Shown in pieces: positions 51,541 through 60,592 of a stretch of DNA of 64,000 bases; positions within the stretch are counted from its first letter, which is position 1; every line of letters starts with the position of its first letter. Origin of the DNA: Clostridium sp. OF09-36 (GTDB taxonomy: Bacteria; Bacillota; Clostridia; Lachnospirales; Lachnospiraceae). The position numbers and the translations under genes were made by a program. The stretch covers positions 1-64,000 of the forward strand of contig NZ_QUMD01000006.1 in NCBI RefSeq assembly GCF_003481985.1, given 5' to 3'. The notes below the pieces were generated by a model. That model ran no database searches. It saw only the letters and a program-made list of their open reading frames with translations, and had not been told where the DNA came from.

Positions 51541-51770
51541 GTGCGCCCGGCGGCGCACGTTTCGTTTGCGCGCCATGGGCGCGCTCTCGCAGGTGAAAGT
51601 CCTGAACATGCCCAGGTAGTGGGAAATGTATAGCTGAACAGCAAGGGTATCCATCGTGAGGTGGAATCTGAAGGAAGCTGTAGGCAAATCCTTGGTCCGA
51701 CGGACAGAAATCGCATATGAGGCTAGGCTTCGAGAGATAAGCTGGCGAAAGACAGCAAAGTCTAATAACT
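51541..51770 (+). mobile_element. 5' fragment of a group II intron
   Basis: Begins with GTGCGCCC, the conserved 5' end of bacterial group II introns, directly behind a terminator T-tract, the preferred insertion site of group IIC introns. Inside, AGGTGAAAGTCCTG, AAGGGTATCCATCGTGAGG and GGCGAAAGACAGCAAAGTC match the conserved domain I region of Clostridial introns as I remember them. No maturase ORF and no domain V are found in the following 900 bp, so only the 5' part remains. The exact 3' limit is unclear. Confidence 0.65.
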
Positions 51771-51956
51771 ACCACATTTGTAGAAGTAGAGTAATCAGCT
51801 GCGAGTACATTATACGGAGTAATGATTATCAAAGACAATATCTCAAATATATGTGCGGAAGTAATTTCCATAAGACTGGAATTTACTCTTGCCAACTGGA
51901 ATTTAAATATACATTCAAGTTCTTTCATTTTCTTCATCAGTATGTTATAATTATTT

Positions 51957-51970
51957 AGAACGCATGTTCT
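51957..51970. promoter_or_regulatory. LexA-like palindrome
   Basis: AGAACGCATGTTCT fits GAAC-N4-GTTC, the same form as the LexA box at 37111. It lies 6 bp after a TATAAT (51946-51951) and just before the transposase fragment. Whether LexA binds here is untested. Confidence 0.5.
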
Positions 51971-51992
51971 TTTTGGAGAGGAGGGGAGCCCA

Positions 51993-52172
51993 TTGTATCT
52001 GAAAGTATGCCAACAACTAAAACATCTATCAAAAGAAGAATTTCTCATCCTGCGTGAATTATGCCACACTGCTTTTTCGTCCCTTATGGCGCTTCGTGAC
52101 TTTTTAGGTTATGGCGTCCACTATTTTGCACTAAGCAAATTAGTGGAAACAAGTTCCACGCAGGGCATTTAG
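51993..52172 (+). pseudogene. N-terminal fragment of an IS605-type TnpB
   Basis: TTG start with GAGGAGGGG upstream, 59 codons. The first 27 (YLKVCQQLKHLSKEEFLILR ELCHTA) match the beginning of OrfB/TnpB proteins, where KNLYN... should follow. Instead the sequence changes to unrelated codons and a stop. The next 120 bp contain hairpin-rich sequence (GGGCATTTAGCCCC and CCATCCCTTTCGGTCC) that may be the right end of the element. Probably an internally deleted insertion sequence. Confidence 0.45.
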
Positions 52173-52312
52173 CCCCTTAATTTGTTCTTTTGGGAGCCTT
52201 CCAGTCTCCCGGCGAAGCCATCCCTTTCGGTCCAGGACGGTACCCGTCCTACATGCTGGATGAGACATCCAGCACTACCTCAGCAAGTGACGCATTTACT
52301 TCAGAATCAAAA

Positions 52313-52555
52313 TTAATAGTCGATTTGCCGACCATAGCTATCGATATCATATTCAGAGCCGTCTTCGGTTTTTACATGTGCTTTATTAGAGTCAAAGATA
52401 GTTACCTCTGTATAGATTGCTTCTGTAAGTATGTGCCCCTCGCTTGATAGATGGCCATATTTTCCGGTACTATCTTGGTATCTGGCAACTCCACCATAAT
52501 GGTGATTCAGATCATCTCCCAAAATATAGTAAACAAGTGACGTGGCCCACCACAA
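52313..52555 (-). pseudogene. C-terminal fragment of a WG-repeat-like protein
   Basis: 80 codons with no ribosome site. The readable part (GGVARYQDSTGKYGHLSSEG and IDSYGRQIDY) has the KYGxLxxxGxxxxxxxY pattern of WG/YncA-like repeats. No upstream portion is present, so it is a leftover 3' end, in the middle of the remnant-rich interval 51.5-52.6 kb. Confidence 0.4.
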
Positions 52556-52682
52556 AAAATAGAGAAAATAGGTTTATTATAAAATGTTTCAGAATTTTGA
52601 TAATGCAATAAGATACTTGACAGAATATAAAAAATGTAATATCATTAATACAAATAAACTGAGATTAATGGGAGGAAATTGA

Positions 52683-53804
52683 ATGAAAACTTTCAAGCGT
52701 TTTGTTGCATTTGGCTTAACATTGAGTATCATAATGTGCTCAACTGCTGCATCGACTTTTGCAAGTGAATCAACTCAAGGACGAGCTTCCAATAGTACGG
52801 AAGTGCATGACTTCCTTGTAAGTGGCTTAGCAGCTGCGGAAGCTGTGTCAGAATTCGAAGATACAACCAAAACTAAATTTAGTGTTGAAGATTTTTCAAA
52901 TCTTAATATCACTGATGATTGGGAGACGGATGCGGAAGCTTTCCTCAATGATTACCTCGCTTCAAGAAGTATATATAGAATAGAAACGTTAGCTCAGGAC
53001 GAGGAGTTACAAGAGGCAAAAGCGACATCTATTGCGTATTCGATAGATTGTGCTGAATGGAGCATCGAGCAGAACCGTGCAAAAGATATAGCCAAAGAAG
53101 CAAAGTATATGTTTATATCTCATTATGTAGATCGAAAAGATTATTTTTGGAATCAGGGAAAGGCTGCTTTACTTTTAGATGGAGAACAACGTTCAGGTCC
53201 TGATGGAGCTTTGGCAAGGTGGCTGACGGCTTCTGATCGACAGGCATATGATACTTATATGAGTTCAACAAAGGTTTCAAGTTCGATACAAAAAGTTGGG
53301 TCACTGGCTTCTGGGATTTCTTCATTAAAAGGTAATTATGAGACGTTAACAGAAGGATATGAACATTTTGTTCTTACAAGAAATGTTTTTTCTACAGCAT
53401 TGGCTGAATTGCTCAATGGATTTGACGCGAGCTTAAATAAAGAAGATCTTTGTGAGGATTCAAAGTGGATGGTAAATCAGATGATATCCAAGTGTTCGGA
53501 AGATCCAAATGTTCGCTTGAATGCTTTAGTTCAACAGTATATGGAAGATGATACTATTCTCTTAAATTATGGAGAAGTTGATAAGGAAAAATTGATTCAA
53601 AATTCGGCTGTGGTTGTTTGCAGCTATATCCTTGGTGGATGTGCGGGAGTAGCGGGATCTGTTTTGGGAACTTTAACATCTACAATGATTAGTTTTACTA
53701 TCGAAACATATACAGATTTTTTTAATTATGTGGCGTGGTTATCGTTACAGTACGGCTATAGTGGCAGGTACGCACTGCGCTTTTCTGACTATGCGGGGAT
53801 ATAA
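52683..53804 (+). CDS. Secreted protein of unknown function
   Basis: 373 aa. Signal peptide (FKRFVAFGLTLSIIMCSTAA, cleavage near TFASE). The mature protein is helical and acidic, with a glycine-rich hydrophobic stretch near residues 310-335 (YILGGCAGVAGSVLGTLTST). That resembles bacteriocin- or pore-type amphipathic segments, but no family is recognised. GGGAGGAAA precedes the ATG and a small membrane-protein gene follows by 5 bp, so the two form a pair (possibly effector and immunity or export partner). Confidence 0.6.
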   Translation: MKTFKRFVAFGLTLSIIMCSTAASTFASESTQGRASNSTEVHDFLVSGLAAAEAVSEFEDTTKTKFSVEDFSNLNITDDWETDAEAFLNDYLASRSIYRIETLAQDEELQEAKATSIAYSIDCAEWSIEQNRAKDIAKEAKYMFISHYVDRKDYFWNQGKAALLLDGEQRSGPDGALARWLTASDRQAYDTYMSSTKVSSSIQKVGSLASGISSLKGNYETLTEGYEHFVLTRNVFSTALAELLNGFDASLNKEDLCEDSKWMVNQMISKCSEDPNVRLNALVQQYMEDDTILLNYGEVDKEKLIQNSAVVVCSYILGGCAGVAGSVLGTLTSTMISFTIETYTDFFNYVAWLSLQYGYSGRYALRFSDYAGI

Positions 53805-53809
53805 CGAAT

Positions 53810-54121
53810 ATGAAATATATACAGTTTTACCCGGAATGTGTTATAATTACTGCAGTCGTATTGTATATTAAACATTTACTCTATCCTTATGATTTTCGTG
53901 AAAAATTTCCTTATGACGATCCGCCGCCGAAGTTTTTTGGCTCTTTCTCATTGGGGGAATTAGTACAATATATAATCCAAGTATTAACGTTACCTATTAT
54001 AGGATTTGCTATGATTCCTTTGCAATTTTTAGGGAAGGTAGCGGATGTAATACTTATAATTTTATTAGTTATGTGGTGGTTTATACCAACAGGACTCGCT
54101 AGAAAAATAGATGACTGGTAA
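53810..54121 (+). CDS. Small membrane protein downstream of the secreted protein
   Basis: 103 aa, three hydrophobic segments (residues 9-25, 52-75, 80-97) and a proline-rich acidic loop (FPYDDPPPKFFG). It starts 5 bp after the secreted-protein gene and has only a weak ribosome site (AACGAAT), so it is probably translationally coupled. Candidate immunity or membrane partner of that protein; family not recognised. Confidence 0.55.
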   Translation: MKYIQFYPECVIITAVVLYIKHLLYPYDFREKFPYDDPPPKFFGSFSLGELVQYIIQVLTLPIIGFAMIPLQFLGKVADVILIILLVMWWFIPTGLARKIDDW

Positions 54122-54122
54122 T

Positions 54123-54161
54123 AGAAAAGCGTCCCTGTATAAAAGCAGAGGACACTTTTCT
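54123..54161 (+). terminator. Terminator of the secreted/membrane pair
   Basis: AGAAAAGCGTCC (54123-54134) pairs with GGACACTTTTCT (54150-54161) with one mismatch. Confidence 0.65.
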
Positions 54162-54243
54162 ATTGCAGTAAGATATGTTTTAGAAAGAGCGAAAGGCATT
54201 TGTGAAGATAAAATAAATTCTTTTCATCAGATGAGAAGGGTGC

Positions 54244-54284
54244 AATCGAGTAGGAGGCGGTGACTAACCGCCTCCTACTCGATT
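54244..54284. repeat. Perfect 18-bp inverted repeat
   Basis: AATCGAGTAGGAGGCGGT (54244-54261), loop GACTA, and its exact complement (54267-54284). No T-tract follows on either strand, so it is not an ordinary terminator. GC-rich in an A+T-rich gap (54162-54494) in which no gene is seen. Confidence 0.8.
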
Positions 54285-54494
54285 AGTGTTTCTAAGCGTC
54301 TGATTGCCCGTACATCCCCAATAGATATAGCTCCATTTGAAAAATGCTGTGCATTGCTATTGATAATATGAATTAAAACAATATATTGATAATAAAATCA
54401 TTAGAATTGCAACATATTAAATGTAAATTGATAATTTTATAACCAACGCCATCTTCAAATTCATACTAAAATAATTGAAACGGGAGGTGGGAAA

Positions 54495-54815
54495 ATGGCC
54501 AATGCGCAGCAAGAGGATTTTGTTCGTAGACGGATTACGGAATTGAGACTAAGCAAAAACATTTCTGAGCACAAAATGAGTCTGGATTTGGATAAAAGTG
54601 GATCATATATACGTGGCATAACTAGCGGAGCGGCCTTACCGTCTCTGAAAGAACTGTTTAAAATAATTGCCTATTTAGATATGACGCCGGCAGAGTTTTT
54701 CGCACCACTGGATGATGAAGATACCACATACAGAAAAGTGTGTGAAAAATTACGGACTATGAATGAATCGGATATTGAAAAGATTAATACTTTTATAGGG
54801 TGGATTGAAAAGTAG
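54495..54815 (+). CDS. Xre-family transcriptional regulator
   Basis: 106 aa. N-terminal HTH of the Cro/C1 type: RITELRLSKNISEHKMSLDL, then DKSGSYIRGITSG and LPSLKELFKIIAYLDMTPAE. The short C-terminal helix ends FIGWIEK. GGGAGGTGGG precedes the ATG. Isolated gene with its own regulation; the target is unknown. Confidence 0.88.
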   Translation: MANAQQEDFVRRRITELRLSKNISEHKMSLDLDKSGSYIRGITSGAALPSLKELFKIIAYLDMTPAEFFAPLDDEDTTYRKVCEKLRTMNESDIEKINTFIGWIEK

Positions 54816-54962
54816 AAATTGCTTGAAACTTGAGAGGGATGCTTTAGGGGCATCCTCTTTTTTCTTTTGCTAATTGGAAATCGGTAGTATAATGGGGGAA
54901 ACCGTATTCGGGGTGTTGCAGATTTTCATCAGAAGTCGAAATATTCTGATTATAGCAGGGTA

Positions 54963-55511
54963 ATGCATAATTTAGGAAAACGGGAGGAAAGAGGAATAGG
55001 TAAGGTTTTGATCGTGATCGACATGCAGAACGATTTTGTGACAGGAACTCTTGGCAATCAGGAAGCGCAGGCAATTGTTCCAAATGTGCAGGCAAAAGTA
55101 AAAGAGTATGCGGACCGCGGGGATTGGATAATTCTTACCAGGGATACCCATGAGGAGAATTATCTGGACACGCCGGAGGGGAAAAAGTTACCAGTGAAGC
55201 ACTGCATCAATGGAACGGAAGGCTGGCAGATTGTGCCTGGGCTGGAAGTGGAAAACTGCGAATATATAGACAAGCCGACCTTTGGCTGGCTTAACTGGGA
55301 GGGCTTTGGCTCAAACGATGAGATTGAACTGGTTGGAGTATGCACGGATATATGCGTGGTCTCCAATGCGTTGATCCTGAAAGCCAAGTATCCGGAGGCG
55401 ATAATTTCAGTGGATGCAAGCTGCTGTGCCGGAGTTACACCAGAAAAGCATAATGCCGCACTCGAAACAATGAAGAGCTGCCAGATTGATGTGTATGGAC
55501 AGGAAGAGTAA
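54963..55511 (+). CDS. Cysteine hydrolase (isochorismatase/nicotinamidase-like)
   Basis: 182 aa as annotated from the ATG at 54963. The first 13 residues (MHNLGKREERGIG) look like leader translated in frame: a strong site (GGGAGGAAAGAGGA) lies inside them, so the real start may be about 55000. Catalytic triad visible: Asp in IVIDMQNDF, Lys in IDKPTFGW and Cys in VGVCTDICV. Members hydrolyse nicotinamide, isochorismate or similar amides and ethers. It resembles nicotinamidase-type clostridial enzymes; the substrate cannot be settled from sequence. Confidence 0.82.
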   Translation: MHNLGKREERGIGKVLIVIDMQNDFVTGTLGNQEAQAIVPNVQAKVKEYADRGDWIILTRDTHEENYLDTPEGKKLPVKHCINGTEGWQIVPGLEVENCEYIDKPTFGWLNWEGFGSNDEIELVGVCTDICVVSNALILKAKYPEAIISVDASCCAGVTPEKHNAALETMKSCQIDVYGQEE

Positions 55512-55631
55512 AAAGGAGTATATGGAAAATTTTTAGTGGTTCTTTGCCAGAAAATATTCTATAATAATCTTGTATACGCAGTTTTCTCCCCGCCGAAAGG
55601 CAAAAAAATTATGTGTATGCAATCAACTTAT

Positions 55632-55672
55632 AAGGCTCTTTCTCAGTTATATTAAAGGGAAAGAGCCTTTAG
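55632..55672. terminator. Hairpin downstream of the cysteine hydrolase
   Basis: AAGGCTCTTTC (55632-55642) and GAAAGAGCCTT (55659-55669) are perfect complements, then TAG. It lies 120 bp after the gene. The remainder of the gap 55512-55884 shows no gene. Confidence 0.6.
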
Positions 55673-55884
55673 TATATCGTGGAGAGATAATATAATAAAT
55701 GGGCTATCGACTATAAGAATTGATAATGTAAAATGTAGGTTTTGCGCTGGTCATATCGGGTAAAGTATTGTATAATAATTAACAAGCACACAATTCTGAC
55801 ATCATATCTTCCTTCACAGGAGGAGCTTTTTTAGGTTAAAAATTATAGAAGCAGTGCTGAGAAAGCGTTTTTGCAATGATATTC

Positions 55885-56304
55885 CTATCTTTTTTCAAAT
55901 ATATCGTCATAGATTTGAATGATGTTCCGCTCAATATTAACGCCATGCAAAAAGCTGAAAGGAATATGGTGGGATTGGATTGTTTGCATGAATTTGTAAT
56001 AATTGCTGTGGCCAAGTGTATCCGTAAAGAGGATAACCCGTTCTGCCTTTAAAATGGACATATTATCCACGGTGCTTGATACGGATGCGCTGACAAATTT
56101 CCAGTTTGGGAACTCCTGTCGAAGCTTTTTAACCCAGTTTTCATTACCACCCACAATCGTGATCCGTTTCGCTGCAATTGCTTTTTTCATTTCTGAAATC
56201 GGAATATTTACAGTAGGAGAAGCGTCCTCAGTGCTGTTGTAAACAAATTCCCGCAGAGCCGTGAGTGATTTTGAGATGGCATTTGCAGGATGGACACATT
56301 GCAA
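55885..56304 (-). pseudogene. DUF2325-like protein fragment
   Basis: The C-terminal 100 codons read ITIVGGNENWVKKLRQEFPN and IPFSFLHGVNIERNIIQIYD, the DUF2325 pattern (a small Rossmann-like domain). The N-terminal part (to about residue 40) is short and the extreme start overlaps an opposing aldo/keto reductase fragment, so the 5' end is lost. No ribosome site is seen. Confidence 0.5.
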
Positions 56305-56429
56305 TTCCAGGCTCTCATAACGAAAAGCATATTCAGGAAAATTTTGATATTTTTGATTTTGAACTTACCCCGGATGAAATGGAACAAATTGCTTCTTTGG
56401 ATAAAAATGAGCGCCTGGGCGATTGGTAA
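56287..56429 (+). pseudogene. C-terminal fragment of an aldo/keto reductase
   Basis: About 47 codons in frame: HIAIPGSHNEKHIQENFDIF, then FELTPDEMEQIASLDKNERL and a TAA at 56427. This is the standard C-terminus of aldo/keto reductases (IPxSxxxxRIxEN). The rest of the gene is missing; the junction lies within 56280-56305, against the DUF2325 fragment. Confidence 0.7.
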
Positions 56430-56439
56430 AGGAGACACT

Positions 56440-57177
56440 ATGAAACGATTTTTGATATTTATTCTATCGAGTATTATGGTATTGGCACTCACAGCTTGCG
56501 GAAATAGTTCTTCGGCAGAAATTGTTTCAGAAGGTGAAACAAGGACATCTAATAATAAGGATATACAAACGGAACCAGCAGTTCCGGCAAACAGTACGCA
56601 GCAGAACACTTTACAAGCGGATGACACCGCACAATCTGAAAAAATAGAAGGAGGCAGCAATATGTTAGTAGCTTATTTTTCTCTTGACGGTGAGCAGTAC
56701 GGTGTTGGTGTAGTAGAGGAAGGAAACACCAGCATTATCGCTCGCATGATTGCGGAGTAAACAGGAGCCGATTTATTTGAAATCAAACCGGAAACACCAT
56801 ATCCGACCACTTATCAGGGGCTTCTGGATGTATCCCGACAGGAAATGGCAGACAATTCCCGCCCGAAAATTGCCGACACGGTGGACAATATGGATAATTA
56901 TGACACGCTTTTTATCGGCTATCCCAACTGGTGGGGCGATATGCCAATGATCGTTTACAATTTTTTGGAGAGATATAATCTGTCGGGCAAGACCATTGTT
57001 CCGTTTTGCACCCACGGCGGCAGTGGGCTTTCCAATACGGAATCTACGATTGCCGATATTACAGAAGGCAAAATGAAAGACGGTTTCGCAATTCCCGGCA
57101 CGACTGCCCAGAATGACCGTGATACAGCCAGAAACAATGTGACGGACTGGCTCAGAGAGGATGGATTTATTGAATAA
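56440..57177 (+). pseudogene. Flavodoxin-domain lipoprotein with an in-frame stop
   Basis: ATG at 56440 (AAAGGAGACAC upstream). A lipobox (VLALTACG) precedes a linker rich in Ser, Thr and Gln, then a flavodoxin domain starts at NMLVAYFSLDG. At 56758-56760 a TAA interrupts IARMIAE|TGADLFEIKP; one base change from AAA or GAA explains it. The same frame continues DTLFIGYPNWWGDMPMI and FCTHGGSGLSNTE to 57177, a complete flavodoxin. About 246 codons in all. It overlaps the DUF4405 gene, which should be a membrane redox partner. Confidence 0.8.
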
Positions 57178-57850
57178 AAAGTTGAGAATTGCCGTAGACA
57201 GTGGAATGGTTCTGCTTTTGCCTTTGCTGATGGCATATTCTCTGGTGGGAGAAACCGCCCATGAATATCTCGGCATTGGAATGTCTCTACTTTTCGTTGC
57301 CCATCATATTTTGAATGTTGCATGGTGGAAACATCTGCTGCGTGGAAAGTACACACCACTCCGTATTTTAGGAACAGCGATAGACTTGGCACTGGTAGTT
57401 ATTATGCTGGCTTTGCCAATCAGCGGCATGATTCTATCCCGTTATGTATTTCGTTTTCTGCATCTTGGTGGAGCAGCCACAGCAAGGACAGTGCATCTAC
57501 TGGCTTCCTATTGGGGATTGGTGCTAATGAGCTTCCACGCCGGTATGCACGGCAATAGGATAATGGAAGTATTCCGAAAAATCACTACTACACAGCAAAC
57601 CTCTAAAATCAGGACTTGGAGTTTGCGAATGATAATAGTGTTGTTAGCAATCTGCGGTCTTTATACTTATATCAAAAACAAAATCGGATTATATCTATTT
57701 TTGAGGACACAATTTGTATTCGTTGATTTTTCGCAACCGGTAGTGTGGTCACTTATAGATTATCTGCTTGTGAGCATTTTATTTATAGTCCTGGGATATG
57801 TTTGTACTTACCTTATATGTCTTAAGCATATCCATAAATATAACCACTGA
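57161..57850 (+). CDS. DUF4405 cytochrome b-like membrane protein
   Basis: 229 aa with five or six membrane helices. Histidines at regular places (AHEYLGIGMSLLFVAHHILN and LLASYWGLVLMSFHAGMHG) fit bis-heme ligation as in b561-like DUF4405 proteins. The start overlaps the flavodoxin gene by 17 bp. Together they could pass electrons from the membrane to or from an exported flavodoxin, but the flavodoxin gene is interrupted. Physiological partner unknown. Confidence 0.75.
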   Translation: MDLLNKKLRIAVDSGMVLLLPLLMAYSLVGETAHEYLGIGMSLLFVAHHILNVAWWKHLLRGKYTPLRILGTAIDLALVVIMLALPISGMILSRYVFRFLHLGGAATARTVHLLASYWGLVLMSFHAGMHGNRIMEVFRKITTTQQTSKIRTWSLRMIIVLLAICGLYTYIKNKIGLYLFLRTQFVFVDFSQPVVWSLIDYLLVSILFIVLGYVCTYLICLKHIHKYNH

Positions 57851-57898
57851 CAATTGTCGGTGGCTCAGACTGTAGAGAAAATAGCTCTTTTATTAATG

Positions 57899-58024
57899 CT
57901 ATTTTTTTATAAATCGATCATACAAGTACAGCGCCACAATGATTGCCGGAGCATAGACAAAAATATTTACAATAGCCTGAATGAGAATACCACCGAGATA
58001 AGTTGATATAAAACCAAATGCCAT
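57899..58024 (-). CDS. Small membrane peptide ORF
   Basis: 41 aa: FGFISTYLGGILIQAIVNIF then VYAPAIIVALYLYDRF and a lysine end. Purine-rich GGGAAGGACGG lies about 15 nt upstream, further than usual. Composition is that of a single- or double-helix membrane peptide. Could be real or the leftover end of a longer gene. The remainder of the gap 57851-58270 shows nothing. Confidence 0.35.
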   Translation of the reverse strand: MAFGFISTYLGGILIQAIVNIFVYAPAIIVALYLYDRFIKK

Positions 58025-58270
58025 TTTTCGTTTGCACCGTCCTTCCCTGTTTGGTAAAAAAGAGAATATCTAATGTATCTTTAATGTTATAGAATCCTTT
58101 ATGCATTGTCAATCTGCTTTCATCAATCTTATATTATTTATAAAAATATGTAAGAAAATGGTAAGCCCATTGTTCTTGTCAGACAGGAATATTCCTATCT
58201 ATAATAATGGCAGAAAGAGTATTGCTGGCTATATCTGTAATTGTTCATGGAAAGAGAAGTGGGGAAATTT

Positions 58271-59176
58271 ATGAGAAAATGGATTTGCATCTTGTTGGCA
58301 GCAGGAATTGCAGCTGGCCTTATGAGTGGCTGCAGCAGAAATGTGGGAACGCAGGAATCGGCAGTGTGGCAGGTACTTGAAACCGAAATTCTGGCAGAGA
58401 AAGCAGATGCATCAGGAGAGGTGGATTTCACGCATGATTATTCGGAAGAGATCAAAGCGGATATTGAAGATGTGGTATCGAAGTCGGAATCTCTGCAGAA
58501 AGAGCTGGAACAGATCAATACGATCATTCAGAAGTTTACTCCATTGGCAGAGAAAGCAGAAACGCAGGGAGAAATGAATGCATCTTCCAGATGGTTTTAT
58601 GTGATCTGGGATACGGAGCTCAATAATCTCTGGAGCAGATTTATGAATTTGGCTGACCAGAAGACAAAGGAGAGCGTTCTTGCAGAACAGAGAAACTGGG
58701 TAGCCATGAAGGAAGAAGCAACATTGCTGAGTATCGGAAGCAGCGAAGAAAATGGCAGCATTTATCCTCTCCTTCAGAATTCTTTTCTGGAAGAAATTAC
58801 GAAAAACAGAGCCTGTATTCTTGCCAGTAAGCTGGCTGGGATAAAAGGAGAAGATTTCATGCTGCCGGACAGATCAAACAAATACGGCCTGTTTGTTGAT
58901 AATCAGGGGACAGGAAATGTATATAGCGCATTGGTAACCAGGGAGGGATTGAACGGAGAGAATGAAGCGGTCATTTCGGTATACCGGACAGGAGAAACAA
59001 GAGGAACCTTTACGGATCATGGAAATGGAGAACTGGCCTTCGCATCGGATGATGGAAATGTACGGGGAATCATTCATATTGACGGGTGGAAGGGGGCAAG
59101 TTTTCATGTTACGGAAGTGACTGGTAACTCCGCTTTCACCGTTGGGGAAGAACTGGAATTTCCGTTCGCATTCTGA
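58271..59176 (+). CDS. Lipoprotein with DUF1311 (LprI-like) domain
   Basis: 301 aa from the ATG at 58271 (AAGTGGGGAAA upstream). Lipobox GLMSGCS at residue 20. The middle (residues 75-180) is an LprI/DUF1311-like helical domain (SRWFYVIWDTELNNLWSRFM, LAEQRNWVAMKEEATLLSIG); the C-terminus is a beta-rich domain. Surface-anchored, role unknown; LprI members inhibit lysozyme in mycobacteria, which may not apply here. Confidence 0.7.
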   Translation: MRKWICILLAAGIAAGLMSGCSRNVGTQESAVWQVLETEILAEKADASGEVDFTHDYSEEIKADIEDVVSKSESLQKELEQINTIIQKFTPLAEKAETQGEMNASSRWFYVIWDTELNNLWSRFMNLADQKTKESVLAEQRNWVAMKEEATLLSIGSSEENGSIYPLLQNSFLEEITKNRACILASKLAGIKGEDFMLPDRSNKYGLFVDNQGTGNVYSALVTREGLNGENEAVISVYRTGETRGTFTDHGNGELAFASDDGNVRGIIHIDGWKGASFHVTEVTGNSAFTVGEELEFPFAF

Positions 59177-59249
59177 TGAGGATGAAGTACATAGATAAAT
59201 TCCTGCATGGAGCATTTCGGCATAGCTGTCCCGGAAAGGAGATGACCAT

Positions 59250-60563
59250 ATGAAGCAGAAAAAACGGATCTGGTGGACGTTCAATTTATGGGAAGCAGAT
59301 GCATTTCAGCAATATCTGGAAGAAATGGCGCTGCAGGGCTGGTTCCTGGAAAACGTCGGCGGTTCTATCATGAAATTTTACAGGGCACAGCCGGAAAAAA
59401 GAAGATACGCGGCGCTTCTGGTTCCGGGAAGCTCTTCCCTTACCGGCGCGGACAGCTGGAAGGCAGAACAGTTTCGCAAGGAGTGCCAGGAAGCAGGATG
59501 GGATTTTCAATGCAGCGGAACTTACTGGCAGATATTTTATACCACCGATGAAAGCGTGAAGCTGACCTGAGATATGACGGAAGAGAGGCAGTTCCTGATT
59601 CAGAAATCTCTTTTCTGGAACGGGTCTGCGAAAATTTCCTATCCTGTACTGGTAGTATTAAGTTTGTGGTCGTTATACAGCAATCTGCAGAATCCGGGAA
59701 AAATGTTTGCGGATCCCGTGGCGCTTATGCTAAATCCCCTGCTGCTTGGAATCTGCATTTCCTGGACGGTAACCTATGCGCGGCTGTTTCGATGGAACTG
59801 TGGGAATACAATGGCTATAAAAGAAGGCAGGCCGTTTCCGAGAATGAATCTGCAGCGGAAGGTAAGCTTTAAAAAGCGTATCATTCTATTAGATGAAATC
59901 CTGATTCTGGCAGTTCTGGCGCTGGCATTTTCTTCTTCCATGAGAGCCCTGGCCGGAACCATGCTTTCTTCCATTCTCATTGTAGTGATTTCCCTGTTTG
60001 TAAGGAACCTGCTCAGAAATAACGGCAGCGGAAATGCCCGGGATGACTGGATGCCATATGCGGTTGGCGTTGGTGTGCTTTGCATGATTCTGATTCCCTT
60101 GTGTAATGCGGCAGCAACTCACTTTCTGGGAGCAGATGAACCGGATACCGGGAGAAAACATACGGTATTCGCTAGCTATCAGGCAAATGATGTTCAGATG
60201 AGCAGTTCTGGAAAGTCAGTAGGCGTTACCGTATATACCAGTCCCATTTCCTGGATCATTGCGAAAACCAGAAAATGCTATCCAAAGGATATGACAAAGT
60301 GGTGGGATCAGATGGAACTGGAACTTCCGGCAGAGCTGGGGGAACTTCCCGAGGGGACAGAAGTGTCCTGGTGCCGGTACATGGTCCGCAAAGATGGGGC
60401 TGAGCCTGTTTCGGAAGAAAATTTCTATCAGGATGAGCCGACTCTTGATGAAGTGATATTAAAAGACAGAAATCGTCTGGTTGTGCTGGATTATGGCGGT
60501 GGTATGAATCTTACCGACATGAAAGAAGCGGTAGACGTTTTTTATCAGGGGCAAACAGAGTAA
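59250..60563 (+). pseudogene. DUF2812 membrane protein with an in-frame stop
   Basis: The first 106 codons form a DUF2812 domain (FNLWEADAFQQYLEEMALQG WFL...). A TGA at 59568-59570 is followed in the same frame by DMTEERQFLIQKSLF and 329 more codons with four membrane helices and a soluble end, the usual continuation in DUF2812 proteins. One nonsense change in a gene of about 437 codons is the simplest reading. A restart at the ATG at 59574 may still give the membrane part. GGAAAGGAGA precedes the first ATG. Confidence 0.7.
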
Positions 60564-60592
60564 ATGCAAATGGTGCAAAGGAGATTATATTC

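Noticed and set aside
51512..52069. 185-aa minus-strand ORF
   Set aside because: It is the antisense of the intron fragment and the transposase remnant; composition is unlike a protein and no ribosome site is present.
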